A stretch of DNA of 64,000 nt from Candidatus Bathyarchaeota archaeon (lineage in GTDB: Archaea > Thermoproteota > Bathyarchaeia > Bathyarchaeales > Bathycorpusculaceae), in the NCBI GenBank assembly GCA_026014665.1, contig JAOZHX010000004.1, forward strand, positions 1-64,000. The letters run 5' to 3'. A program made the position numbers and the translations under genes. A model generated the notes under the pieces. That model did not search any database, had not been told where the DNA came from, and worked only from the letters and a program-made list of their open reading frames with translations. Of the stretch, positions 42,878-50,357 are shown piece by piece (the stretch's first letter is position 1; every line of letters begins with the position of its first letter).

Positions 42878-43423
42878 ATGCAAAAAACCACAGAAAAAAT
42901 CGGTTGGAAGGCAAACTGGCAAATCTACAAGTTCCAAGACCCCAAAGGTCAAATTGCCAAAGAAATGCAAAATGGATTACCCACAGAAGAGGCGCTACAT
43001 CGTCATGGTGAAGCGTTCATCGGTTTAGAGAACTTTAGCTCGAACCTTGCTTTAAACGAGGGGCTACAAGAACTCATAGACTTAATCTGTGGCCTAGGAA
43101 CACCGACGAAATGGGACAACAACAACGCACGAATAGGCGTTGGAGACAGCAACATAGCCGTAGAAGCCACCCAGACGGGACTGCAGGCAGTAACTAACAA
43201 GGCATTCAAGGCGATGGATTCCAATTATCCACAGCGCAGTAACCAAACGGTGGAGTGGCGGGCAACTTTTGGCGGCTCGGATGCAAACTTTGCGTGGGAA
43301 GAATACACAGTTGTGAATGCAGCCGATGACTCTGGTAAGAACTTAAACCGCAAAGTTGCAAGCAAGGGCACCAAAGCAGCTGGCGAAACCTGGACGCTTA
43401 GTCTGCAGATAACCTTCAGTTAG
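42878..43423 (+). CDS. Viral structural protein (tail/fibre-like)
   Basis: About 181 residues: IGWKANWQIYKFQDPKGQIA, ENFSSNLALNEGLQELIDLI, RIGVGDSNIAVEATQTGLQA, VEWRATFGGSDANFAWEEYT and LNRKVASKGTKAAGETWTL. Proteins with this series of motifs are common in phage structural operons, where their exact role is not defined. The ATG at 42878 follows GGAGAC; an earlier TTG at 42821 would add 19 residues of unlike composition. Confidence 0.6.
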   Translation: MQKTTEKIGWKANWQIYKFQDPKGQIAKEMQNGLPTEEALHRHGEAFIGLENFSSNLALNEGLQELIDLICGLGTPTKWDNNNARIGVGDSNIAVEATQTGLQAVTNKAFKAMDSNYPQRSNQTVEWRATFGGSDANFAWEEYTVVNAADDSGKNLNRKVASKGTKAAGETWTLSLQITFS

Positions 43424-43436
43424 GAGGAAAAAATGC

Positions 43437-43730
43437 ATGGCAGTTGGAGATGTGACGAAAAACTTGCAGAGTATCGCTGCTGGCGCTTATCTTGACATTC
43501 AACCGTCTGGAACGGCGGAGTGGGTGATCCACAACATTTACCATGAATACGACGTGCAACTGGAAGTTTACGACGGCACCAACAGCCTAATATTTGACAT
43601 TGACTCGGGCACCGGAGTTTACGCTAAATACGCGTTCCATTGCACAAACGCTCAGCGAATACGGGTAAAAAACACCCACACCTCAGTTGCCAAACTGATT
43701 GGCTACGATGGCATAGTTACCCACACATAG
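43437..43730 (+). CDS. Small viral structural protein, 97 residues
   Basis: Beta-sandwich-like: LQSIAAGAYLDIQPSGTAEW, VIHNIYHEYDVQLEVYDGTN, AKYAFHCTNAQRIRVKNTHT. Similar short proteins are seen in phage and archaeal virus structural operons as head or fibre ornaments. Strong ribosome site TAGGAGG at 43421-43427, ten bases before ATG, suggests high expression as expected for a virion protein. Confidence 0.55.
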   Translation: MAVGDVTKNLQSIAAGAYLDIQPSGTAEWVIHNIYHEYDVQLEVYDGTNSLIFDIDSGTGVYAKYAFHCTNAQRIRVKNTHTSVAKLIGYDGIVTHT

Positions 43731-43742
43731 GGGCCCTAAAAC

Positions 43743-44012
43743 TTGAAAATAACATTAGATAGCAAAAGGCATAATGACTTTTCAGCAGAAGACATGGAAG
43801 CATTCGACGAGAAACTGCAACAGGTTGAAGGCTTAGTCGGTTGGAGTTATTCACCGCGAAACGGTGAATTAATCCTTGACTTTGGTACAACCGACGAAGA
43901 AGCTCTTGAACAGAGAATTAACGCTGCTATAAACGAAATCGCGCAGAATTGCCCCCGCGCTGAGCTCAAATCAGTTACAGTATGGGAGATACAGAAAGAA
44001 TGGTCAAGCTAA
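43743..44012 (+). CDS. Small viral protein, 89 residues, unknown
   Basis: TTG start at 43743. Alpha/beta pattern (MKITLDSKRHNDFSAEDMEA, LVGWSYSPRNGELILDFGTT, EALEQRINAAINEIAQN). Not recognised. It overlaps the next gene by 13 bases, so it is part of the same transcript. Confidence 0.5.
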   Translation: MKITLDSKRHNDFSAEDMEAFDEKLQQVEGLVGWSYSPRNGELILDFGTTDEEALEQRINAAINEIAQNCPRAELKSVTVWEIQKEWSS

Positions 44013-44773
44013 CACCCGCCTCGAGCGCATTCAAAACTTTAACCATAAGCCTGCAAACTCCCCAGGAAACCTTGCAAAGCACACCTGTTGCTTTGCCTAC
44101 CTCAGAGCCTTCTGCAGGCAACGAACAAATAACCTACACCGTGCAGAATGCTGATTTGCCTACATTTAACGTTTCACCGGCGATGAAAGTCTGGGTCGCT
44201 AACGTTATAGCCGCAGGCAAATTTGTCACAGCTGGAACACTTTCTTATAGGATGAAGAGGAATGGGGTAAGCGTTGCTACGGGGACAGGTTCAGTTAACG
44301 CAAACCTATTCTACACTCGATTGTTTTGCTTCTTTAACGTGCAGGTCGGTGATGTCTTAAAAATCGCGCTTTGGAGCAACCGCTCAGACAGCAATTGGGA
44401 CTACAACGCTTTCTTCGTTTATCCAACACGCCTTACTTTAAATCTGAAAAACAGGCTTCTGATGAATGTAACCTACTCTAACATTCAAGCCGTCTCTCTG
44501 TCACTTGGCAACCCCCACATCAGCAATAACGCCGTTTCCTACCTTGTCCATGACGACACCTTAAGTACCAGCATCGCTGAAGGACAAACAATCACTTTTC
44601 TCTACAATGGCAAAACCAACAATTATGGCCTCTTCCGCATATCACACGGCGATTATGTAAACGCTGACGGTTCACCCACACATTTCACCGACGCAACCTA
44701 CAGACCAGCTTATTGGCGTGAAGACCTGCCTACCCAAATCACCTTTAGAGCGCTAGATCTGCCAACACCATGA
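44000..44773 (+). CDS. Viral beta-rich structural protein
   Basis: About 257 residues, mostly beta strands rich in Thr, Ser and Asn (TLSYRMKRNGVSVATGTGSV, FCFFNVQVGDVLKIALWSNR, PTRLTLNLKNRLLMNVTYSN), with a likely second domain from about 165. This composition fits a fibre or surface protein. No family assigned. ATG 44000 preferred over 43982, which is within the preceding gene's last codons. Confidence 0.5.
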   Translation: MVKLTPASSAFKTLTISLQTPQETLQSTPVALPTSEPSAGNEQITYTVQNADLPTFNVSPAMKVWVANVIAAGKFVTAGTLSYRMKRNGVSVATGTGSVNANLFYTRLFCFFNVQVGDVLKIALWSNRSDSNWDYNAFFVYPTRLTLNLKNRLLMNVTYSNIQAVSLSLGNPHISNNAVSYLVHDDTLSTSIAEGQTITFLYNGKTNNYGLFRISHGDYVNADGSPTHFTDATYRPAYWREDLPTQITFRALDLPTP

Positions 44774-44782
44774 GAGAACCAA

Positions 44783-45142
44783 ATGCCAAACAGCATAACT
44801 GAATACGGCGAAATAGCCACAGAAAACCTCACCGAAACCGGGCGCTGTGCCTGCGGAGCAGTTACAGAGATAGGCGAGCTAATCTTCAACGCTGAGGCGC
44901 CAGCTACTTTTAAGCAAGTAACCGACCAACTGAATCTATCTGACAGCATTTTCCTCAACAAACCAGACCTATGGATACTCGACGATGTAGCTGCCACGGA
45001 CGAACTAATTGTCTCTAAAATGTTGATGCTTAGTGAAGAAGTTGGTGCGATTGAAACGGTTGAACAGCGCATAGGTGCAAAGCCTAAAACTCGGCTTTTT
45101 TTGATTTTGGGAGACTTAGCCATCGAGCTGAGGGGTAGCTGA
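44783..45142 (+). CDS. Viral protein of 119 residues, unknown
   Basis: Acidic and partly helical (ITEYGEIATENLTETGRCAC, FKQVTDQLNLSDSIFLNKPD, LMLSEEVGAIETVEQRIGAK). It has a CAC pair near residue 22 and no clear relatives. Repeated forms like TDQLNLSDS and ATDELIVSKMLMLSEE recall repeat segments in some fibre proteins. It is last before an A/T-rich gap. Confidence 0.45.
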   Translation: MPNSITEYGEIATENLTETGRCACGAVTEIGELIFNAEAPATFKQVTDQLNLSDSIFLNKPDLWILDDVAATDELIVSKMLMLSEEVGAIETVEQRIGAKPKTRLFLILGDLAIELRGS

Positions 45143-45303
45143 GCAAAATGCCCTTTTTCTTTAATTATATTATCAAAGTCTAATTTAAAATGTATCTTTA
45201 AAAATAGGCTATTTTGATAAAATGGTTATTTTTAGAGCTTTACAACGCCAAAATACTTTAAATTATCCTTATTTATCTTTTTATTGCTTGAGGTTGACTC
45301 AGA
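45143..45303. promoter_or_regulatory. A/T-rich gap splitting the viral operon (terminator and promoter candidates)
   Basis: No gene. Starts with a T-rich run (CCCTTTTTCTTTAATT at 45150-45166) that could end transcription. An 8-bp inverted repeat TTATCAAA (45170-45177) / TTTGATAA (45213-45220) follows, then TTTAAATTATCC and TTATTTATC as possible TATA boxes before the TTG at 45304. It likely divides the cluster into head/fibre and neck/tail transcripts. Confidence 0.4.
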
Positions 45304-45657
45304 TTGGCGAATGTTTCATTGAGCGACGTACGAGACACAATCAATTTAGGCACTCAAGACATCCCGGACGATAAGCTGCAAAAAATGATTAAGCGTGCAG
45401 CAACCACGCTTGGGCTTGAAATAAACAAACAAATCGACATCAACGATTGCTCAGATGCTGAAAAAGAATTCATAACGCTTCTCGCAGCAGTCTATGCAAT
45501 TTGTTATATGACAGGTGGATCTGCAGTAGGACTAAGCTTTAACGTGGGCGACCAAAACATAACTGTCTCCGACAAGACGCCGCCGTTAACTGTGCTTCAG
45601 CAAGAAATTGAACGTTTGCTAAACGCCCTAAAACACCCCACTGTAAGGAGCGCGTAA
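45304..45657 (+). CDS. Viral head-tail adaptor/connector protein
   Basis: A protein of 117 residues, all helical: VSLSDVRDTINLGTQDIPDD, KLQKMIKRAATTLGLEINKQ, EKEFITLLAAVYAICYMTGG, then a short hydrophilic loop and a last helix. Size and pattern fit gp6-like connectors that dock on the portal. TTG start. Three bases separate it from the next gene. Confidence 0.6.
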   Translation: MANVSLSDVRDTINLGTQDIPDDKLQKMIKRAATTLGLEINKQIDINDCSDAEKEFITLLAAVYAICYMTGGSAVGLSFNVGDQNITVSDKTPPLTVLQQEIERLLNALKHPTVRSA

Positions 45658-45659
45658 CG

Positions 45660-47078
45660 ATGCCCGTTCCAGAAGCATATTATCGGTTTGTCATGGATTA
45701 TGCACCTTACCTCTATGTAAAGCCAGGGGAAGGACCTGATGCGCAATGGGGAAAAGCTGCCTTTTCAGCTGGTTTCGCGGTGGATTTTCTCTACGAAGCC
45801 TACTTCGATCCTCAATTCGATGATCGAAGCACTGAAATTGAAGCTAAAATCGTTGAGTTAGCAGATTGGATGCTGACGCAACAAGTCACAGATAACCAAA
45901 ATGTGGCGTATGGTGGGTTTATCAGCACTGAGAACAGCACAACCTGCTACAGCGTGGACGTAGGCCGCACAGTGCCCGCTCTCCTGAAAGCTTACGAATT
46001 AACGTCCAACATGCGTTACCTCAATAGCGCCAAACTTGCCACCGGCACATTTCTATTCAACATGCAGCAAAAACCAGCTGCTTTGGGAATTCACGACCGC
46101 TTCTATGGCGGTTTTGCCCGAGCTGGAGACACATCAGGCGTGTGGCAGCCTCAAATGGATGTTGAATCCCTGTACAATTTAATTGCACTGGGTATGCTGC
46201 GCGAATCTGACCCTGCTGGCGAGCGCACCTACCAAACGATGATTGAGGATGCAGTGAATTTTTACCGAGTAGGCATAGAAGGCTTAAACCTTTACTTTGA
46301 TCCTGCTCCCAGTGGCGATGGCTCTTGGCACCGAGTCGGTTTAGGTGATGATGTCATCTATGATGATTCGGTTGCTTATGCTTTGCTGGGACTCTATGAA
46401 TACGAAGGCTATAGCGGCACCGTCCAGAAAACCTATCAAGCCATAAACGCCATTGAAGCTTCGCCGCATTACCCTGCGTACAATCCAGGGATATGCTGGG
46501 CAGGGTACATAAACGTTAAAGCTAAAACGGTGGCATGCGATTACTACGATGCAGTCGCCGCAGGGATTTTAGCTAAAATTCGCCGTAGCCATGATAAGCC
46601 AGCCTGCGATTTCAGTGCAAAAACCATCAAAGCACATGCTGAGGAGTTCATGTTTTGGGGCACCAAACATGCAACTTTTGCTCCTGTAGAAAATAAGCAA
46701 GCCATGGCAACGGTGTGTTGGCTGGGGCAGTTGCTGTTGGATTACGAACCGCCGCTGACCCGTTTCACTCAAGTATTAAACAGCAAAGGTGAGAAACTAA
46801 CTCTCTATCCAGTCACGCAGATGGGCGATGTTCCTGCTTACGGAGAAGCCGTTGAATTAAAAGCGATTGTGCTTCAAAGCAAAATGGAAGAAGTTTTCAT
46901 AGAACCAGGCTATCTAATCAACGATTACTTGGTTCTTCATGTCTTTGCCCCCATTCGGCGCCAGGATAAGGTTGTGTGCAATGGTGTCGCTTACGAAGTA
47001 ACCTCCATTCGGGATTTCATGTTTAGAAACGACGTAGCCTTCCGCAAAGCCGTTCTCAGGAGGTTGCATGGTCAATGA
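45660..47078 (+). CDS. (alpha/alpha)-toroid domain fused to a viral head-closure protein
   Basis: A protein of 472 residues. Residues to about 340 show repeated helical pairs typical of six-hairpin glycosidases and polysaccharide lyases: DFLYEAYFDPQFDDR, ADWMLTQQVTDNQNVAYGGF, VGRTVPALLKAYELTSNMRY, GIHDRFYGGFARAGD, IYDDSVAYALLGLYEYEGYS. Residues from about 370 (FTQVLNSKGEKLTLYPVTQM, FIEPGYLINDYLVLHVFAPI, GVAYEVTSIRDFMFRND) look like a head-closure/neck protein. The fusion places a possible glycan-active domain on the virion neck. No catalytic acid pair could be fixed. It overlaps the next gene by four bases. Confidence 0.65.
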   Translation: MPVPEAYYRFVMDYAPYLYVKPGEGPDAQWGKAAFSAGFAVDFLYEAYFDPQFDDRSTEIEAKIVELADWMLTQQVTDNQNVAYGGFISTENSTTCYSVDVGRTVPALLKAYELTSNMRYLNSAKLATGTFLFNMQQKPAALGIHDRFYGGFARAGDTSGVWQPQMDVESLYNLIALGMLRESDPAGERTYQTMIEDAVNFYRVGIEGLNLYFDPAPSGDGSWHRVGLGDDVIYDDSVAYALLGLYEYEGYSGTVQKTYQAINAIEASPHYPAYNPGICWAGYINVKAKTVACDYYDAVAAGILAKIRRSHDKPACDFSAKTIKAHAEEFMFWGTKHATFAPVENKQAMATVCWLGQLLLDYEPPLTRFTQVLNSKGEKLTLYPVTQMGDVPAYGEAVELKAIVLQSKMEEVFIEPGYLINDYLVLHVFAPIRRQDKVVCNGVAYEVTSIRDFMFRNDVAFRKAVLRRLHGQ

Positions 47079-48046
47079 ACGAAGCAGAAGATGCTGCAAC
47101 CACCATTGCTCGCCTGCTGAAAAACAACTTACGAGTCGTAAAAGACAACGGCGCGTTAGCCTCAATAAACATATCAAGCGAGTGGCAAAACGCAGCTGCT
47201 TTCAAGATGGATGATGGACAAATAACTGTGGGCTTAGCTGAATGCAGCGACCAAAAAATGGAACTGACGGGGAAAATCCGAAGACGCCTATCTGTCATAA
47301 GAGTTAACGTTTGGACAACCGAGACACCGAATGCAGATGAAAGTGCAAAGACACTGCGCAATAAGATTGTTGAGGAAGTGAACCAGATTCTTCGGCGGAA
47401 TAGCACTAAACCTAATGAAACAACCTACACTTTCGTCGGTTTAGGCGCCGGCGGACAAGGCAGTGGAGCATTTAGCGGTGCTGAAGAGGCGTCGCCAAAT
47501 ACAGATGCGTGGGTGGAACTATCCGATGCTGAGTACCAAAAACTTTGGTACAGCGATGATGACCGATACCAACTCAGTTCCTCGGAGAGCGGCAAGCACG
47601 CGGTTTTACTGTTGAGGTTCAAAGTTGAAAGCCGAGAGCGCACAGTGAAGCGACTGGTTTTGAGCTTCGAAGGCTATGGAACATCGCCCCTCGGGGATGG
47701 TATTACCGTTAAGGTTTGGAATCACTCGGCTGGGGTGTGGGAAAACACTCAAACAAACGATGCCGCCGAAGAAGAAACCATCCTCTTAAACGTGAGTGCT
47801 GCCTTGCCCGATTACGTAGATGCTGAAGGTTACGTTTGGTTTCTTGCAGAAACTGCAAAACCCACAGACGGTCAAACACCTGCCACGTTGGAATGTGACA
47901 CTGCTTCATGTATGGTCGTAGTAAACGGAATAACCTACTGCGACGTTGTAGGCTACCGCAACCTCGACCGCGTTGACATCAAGCCCCCAGTGTACCGCAC
48001 CGAGTTTACGGTAAAATCATGGTTCATCGAGAACATTGGAGCGTAA
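47075..48046 (+). CDS. Viral tail terminator-like protein with inserted beta-sandwich
   Basis: A protein of 323 residues. The first 110 (EDAATTIARLLKNNLRVVKD, GKIRRRLSVIRVNVWTTETP, ESAKTLRNKIVEEVNQILRR) and the last 30 (YRNLDRVDIKPPVYRTEFTV) make a tail-completion/terminator fold. Between them, from about 115 to 290, is a beta-sandwich (SGKHAVLLLRFKVESRERTV, KRLVLSFEGYGTSPLGDGIT, VDAEGYVWFLAETAKP) resembling carbohydrate-binding modules. The insertion parallels the one in the tail hub. ATGA overlap with the previous gene. Confidence 0.6.
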   Translation: MNEAEDAATTIARLLKNNLRVVKDNGALASINISSEWQNAAAFKMDDGQITVGLAECSDQKMELTGKIRRRLSVIRVNVWTTETPNADESAKTLRNKIVEEVNQILRRNSTKPNETTYTFVGLGAGGQGSGAFSGAEEASPNTDAWVELSDAEYQKLWYSDDDRYQLSSSESGKHAVLLLRFKVESRERTVKRLVLSFEGYGTSPLGDGITVKVWNHSAGVWENTQTNDAAEEETILLNVSAALPDYVDAEGYVWFLAETAKPTDGQTPATLECDTASCMVVVNGITYCDVVGYRNLDRVDIKPPVYRTEFTVKSWFIENIGA

Positions 48047-48053
48047 AAAACAA

Positions 48054-48911
48054 ATGACTGAAACCTATGGTTCCCATGAAAGCAAAATATGCTATGTAGA
48101 AGAAGCAAGCTTTGGGCAAACCCCCCAAACGCCCTCAATGCTGAGCATCCCAGCAGAAAGCATTGAACCCCAAATCAACCCAAACAACATAAAACTCCGT
48201 GGAGTAGGCTCTGTGGATTTGCAAGCCATAAAAAAAGGTTTGCGGACACCGAGCCTAAAAATAGACTTCCCCTTGCCAAGCGACGCACCCATCAACTTTT
48301 TGCAGTACGCCAAAGTGGAACTAGCCAAATCGCTAAGCATCCAAGTGCTCTACTATAAAGGTGCCTTTGCCACTGCGACAGATGTACTCTCGCTCCTCTA
48401 CACGGGCTGCAAATTCCAACAGACAACCGTGGAATGCCACGTTGAAGATGTCGTTAAAGCAAGCGTGAGTGTTCTAAGTCAAGACTTAACGGCTGCCGCC
48501 GAAAAGATTCCTGGTGCAACCTACGCTGACTATGCTGGCGCTGTACCGTTTTACGAGAGTTACATCAAAAAAGGCAGCACCCGCTTGGACCGAGTAACAG
48601 ACTGGAAATTCTCAATAGATAATAACCTAAAGCAAATTCCTGTGATACGCAGCCCCAACGGCAACGTACTCAAATACCTGCCCAACCGCCACCGAGACCT
48701 AACTGGAGAAGTGGTTTTTGAGTTTGAAAGCAAAGAAGAATTCGAAGACATCATAAACGATACAGAATTCGACTTAGAATTCGGCTTAGGCAGCTCGAAC
48801 AAAGCAGTCTTTAGCGGTTGTAAGTGGGAAAATGCTTCTGTGCCGACGCGCATAGAAGACCTTGTCAGTCTCAAAGCCGCTTTCGTCGCAAAAACCATAG
48901 CAATAAGCTAA
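48054..48911 (+). CDS. Viral major tail tube protein
   Basis: About 285 residues: SHESKICYVEEASFGQTPQT, IEPQINPNNIKLRGVGSVDL, KIDFPLPSDAPINFLQYAKV, VECHVEDVVKASVSVLSQDL, VTDWKFSIDNNLKQIPVIRS, RDLTGEVVFEFESKEEFEDI. The beta-barrel pattern with strands around TTVECHVEDVVKASVSV and its place between tail terminator and tail chaperones make it the tail tube. ATG 48054 chosen; an upstream ATG at 48036 lies in the preceding gene. Confidence 0.75.
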   Translation: MTETYGSHESKICYVEEASFGQTPQTPSMLSIPAESIEPQINPNNIKLRGVGSVDLQAIKKGLRTPSLKIDFPLPSDAPINFLQYAKVELAKSLSIQVLYYKGAFATATDVLSLLYTGCKFQQTTVECHVEDVVKASVSVLSQDLTAAAEKIPGATYADYAGAVPFYESYIKKGSTRLDRVTDWKFSIDNNLKQIPVIRSPNGNVLKYLPNRHRDLTGEVVFEFESKEEFEDIINDTEFDLEFGLGSSNKAVFSGCKWENASVPTRIEDLVSLKAAFVAKTIAIS

Positions 48912-48923
48912 AAGGTGAAATCC

Positions 48924-49397
48924 ATGAGAACACAAACCCTAAACATCGGCAATGAATATGGCGCCGAGTACGCCGGCAAATACGTTTTCCAAGAAATCAC
49001 CTGGGCAAAACGAAACCGCATAATACAGAAACACACAAAATACCACCCCCTCTCGGGACAGGTGCAAGCCAGCGACTTCATCGCCATCCAAGCAGAAACC
49101 ATCCGGGCAGCTCTCAAAGAACAACCTCCAAACTCTCCCATAACGCTTGAGAAGCTTCTCAGCGAAGAAAACGGCATACCCATTCCTCTCGGTGAGCTTT
49201 TCTCACAGGTAGTAAACGGTCTATGTGCTTTGACGCGGGAAGAGCAATCTTTTTTATCCGAGCCATCCGACGCCAAAAACCCCACCCTGCCGTCACCGAC
49301 TTTCGGCTCTGCAAAGAATTCGGCTGGACTCCTGCAGAACTCGCCAAACAACCTGCAAGATCAATCCACCAATACATCATCATCCTCAACGAGATAG
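48924..49397 (+). CDS. Tail assembly chaperone G
   Basis: About 157 residues: YVFQEITWAKRNRIIQKHTK, FIAIQAETIRAALKEQPPNS, EKLLSEENGIPIPLGELFSQ then VVNGLCALTREEQSFLSE. After that the frame turns low complexity (Ser/Asn/Pro) and ends, which is typical of the unshifted product of a G/GT chaperone pair. The gene lies just after the tail tube, where this pair is expected. ATG 48924 has AGGTGA seven bases upstream. Confidence 0.75.
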   Translation: MRTQTLNIGNEYGAEYAGKYVFQEITWAKRNRIIQKHTKYHPLSGQVQASDFIAIQAETIRAALKEQPPNSPITLEKLLSEENGIPIPLGELFSQVVNGLCALTREEQSFLSEPSDAKNPTLPSPTFGSAKNSAGLLQNSPNNLQDQSTNTSSSSTR

Positions 49398-49471
49398 ACC
49401 GCCAAACAGAAGAAGAAAAAACAAGGATGGAAAAAGAGGCAAAAAGACATGAGCGTATCCATCAACCTTGA
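48924..49471 (+). CDS. Tail assembly chaperone GT, predicted -1 frameshift product
   Basis: A shift at 49250-49256 joins residues 1-111 of G to the -1 frame (IRAIRRQKPHPAVTDFRLCK, then EFGWTPAELAKQPARSIHQY and a charged helical end), giving about 182 residues. The T part has the LCKEFGW-TPAEL signature of phage T domains. Known phages make GT at a low ratio to G by such a shift, and GT bridges tail tube subunits and tape measure. The T frame overlaps the next gene by 23 bases. Confidence 0.7.
49250..49256 (+). promoter_or_regulatory. Slippery heptamer T TTT TTA for -1 frameshifting
   Basis: In the G frame the codons read TCT TTT TTA, so the bases 49250-49256 form X-XXY-YYZ with X=Y=T and Z=A, one of the classic slippery sites. 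A -1 slip here enters exactly the T frame. A weak stem GAGCC (49260-49264) / GGCTC (49305-49309) follows, but its spacing and length do not make a strong stimulator; a pseudoknot was not identified. Confidence 0.7.
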
Positions 49472-49817
49472 GGTATCTGGTTTAGACGAGTTTTCTCGAA
49501 CTCTAACCAAATTCGACGATGCGATGGAGAAAAACGTAAAAAATCAGCTCTATGAATGGGCCAAAGACATCAAAGCAGATGCTCAAAATCTTGTTCCAGT
49601 GCAAACAGGTTATCTACAAAGCACTATCTACGCAAAAAGCCAGGACTGGCAAATTCAAGTAGGAGCTGAAGCCACCTACGCAACCTACGTCGAATTCGGC
49701 ACACGGTACATGAGAGCAAAACCATACCTAACCCCAGCAATCGAAGCTCAGTTACCCCGCCTTGAAAACGCACTTCTGGAAGCGCTCGATTTTGCTAAAA
49801 CGGAGGCTCAGCTTTGA
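49449..49817 (+). CDS. HK97 gp10-like tail completion protein
   Basis: A protein of 122 residues: NLEVSGLDEFSRTLTKFDDA, EWAKDIKADAQNLVPVQTGY, LQSTIYAKSQDWQIQVGAEA, TYATYVEFGTRYMRAKPYLT. The block VPVQTGYLQSTI and YVEFGTRYMRAKPYLTPA is the signature of the HK97-gp10 family. Its place after the chaperones is unusual, as it is normally a neck gene. Overlaps the next gene by four bases. Confidence 0.85.
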   Translation: MSVSINLEVSGLDEFSRTLTKFDDAMEKNVKNQLYEWAKDIKADAQNLVPVQTGYLQSTIYAKSQDWQIQVGAEATYATYVEFGTRYMRAKPYLTPAIEAQLPRLENALLEALDFAKTEAQL

Positions 49818-50356
49818 GTTTTCGTGAAATAGCTGTAACCGTGCGAGCGATTAACCATGCTAGCGCAGAGTTTAACCGCATACAAACTGATGCTGAAGTA
49901 TTAGCAGCCAAAGTGAAAAGTTTGGGTGCAGCAATCGCGGGCATCGGCGCTGCTGGAACAGCCGTTGGATACGTGGCAAACCAATTCGGTGTGCTCAATG
50001 ATTCACAGATGAGGGTTTTTAACAGTGGCATGATGGTGGTTTCGGTGATGGGCATGTTCATGCGTACCAGTGCTGGACTTGCTGTTGCTCAGAAAGTTTA
50101 CGCTGCCGCAACCGCCTTTGCTACGGTGGTTCAAAATAGCCTAAACATTAGCTTTGCTACGTTTTTGGCGCTGACCGGGGTAGGCATAGCTATGATTGTC
50201 GCTGCGGCTGCTGCCATGTACAGCTTCGCCAACAGCATGAATTCAGCCACTGCTAGCGTCCAAAACTTCAATGCCCAAACCGCTGAAACCTCATCGCGAA
50301 GCCGAAGCATTATCCGCTCTGGAGAAGATGAACTCTATCGTAGAGGCGCTGAATAG
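49814..50356 (+). CDS. Very short tape-measure-like protein, possibly frameshifted
   Basis: A protein of 180 residues with the layout of a tape-measure N-terminus: AINHASAEFNRIQTDAEVLA, AAIAGIGAAGTAVGYVANQF, then hydrophobic helices (GMMVVSVMGMFMRTSAGLAV, LALTGVGIAMIVAAAAAMYS). TTG start. The last 25 residues (SSRSRSIIRSGEDELYRR) are unlike the rest, while the +1 frame over the same DNA reads PHREAEALSALEKMNSIVEA and runs into the next gene. Either the protein is complete and the virion tail is tiny, or a frameshift has separated it from the hub. Confidence 0.6.
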   Translation: MSFREIAVTVRAINHASAEFNRIQTDAEVLAAKVKSLGAAIAGIGAAGTAVGYVANQFGVLNDSQMRVFNSGMMVVSVMGMFMRTSAGLAVAQKVYAAATAFATVVQNSLNISFATFLALTGVGIAMIVAAAAAMYSFANSMNSATASVQNFNAQTAETSSRSRSIIRSGEDELYRRGAE

Positions 50357-50357
50357 T

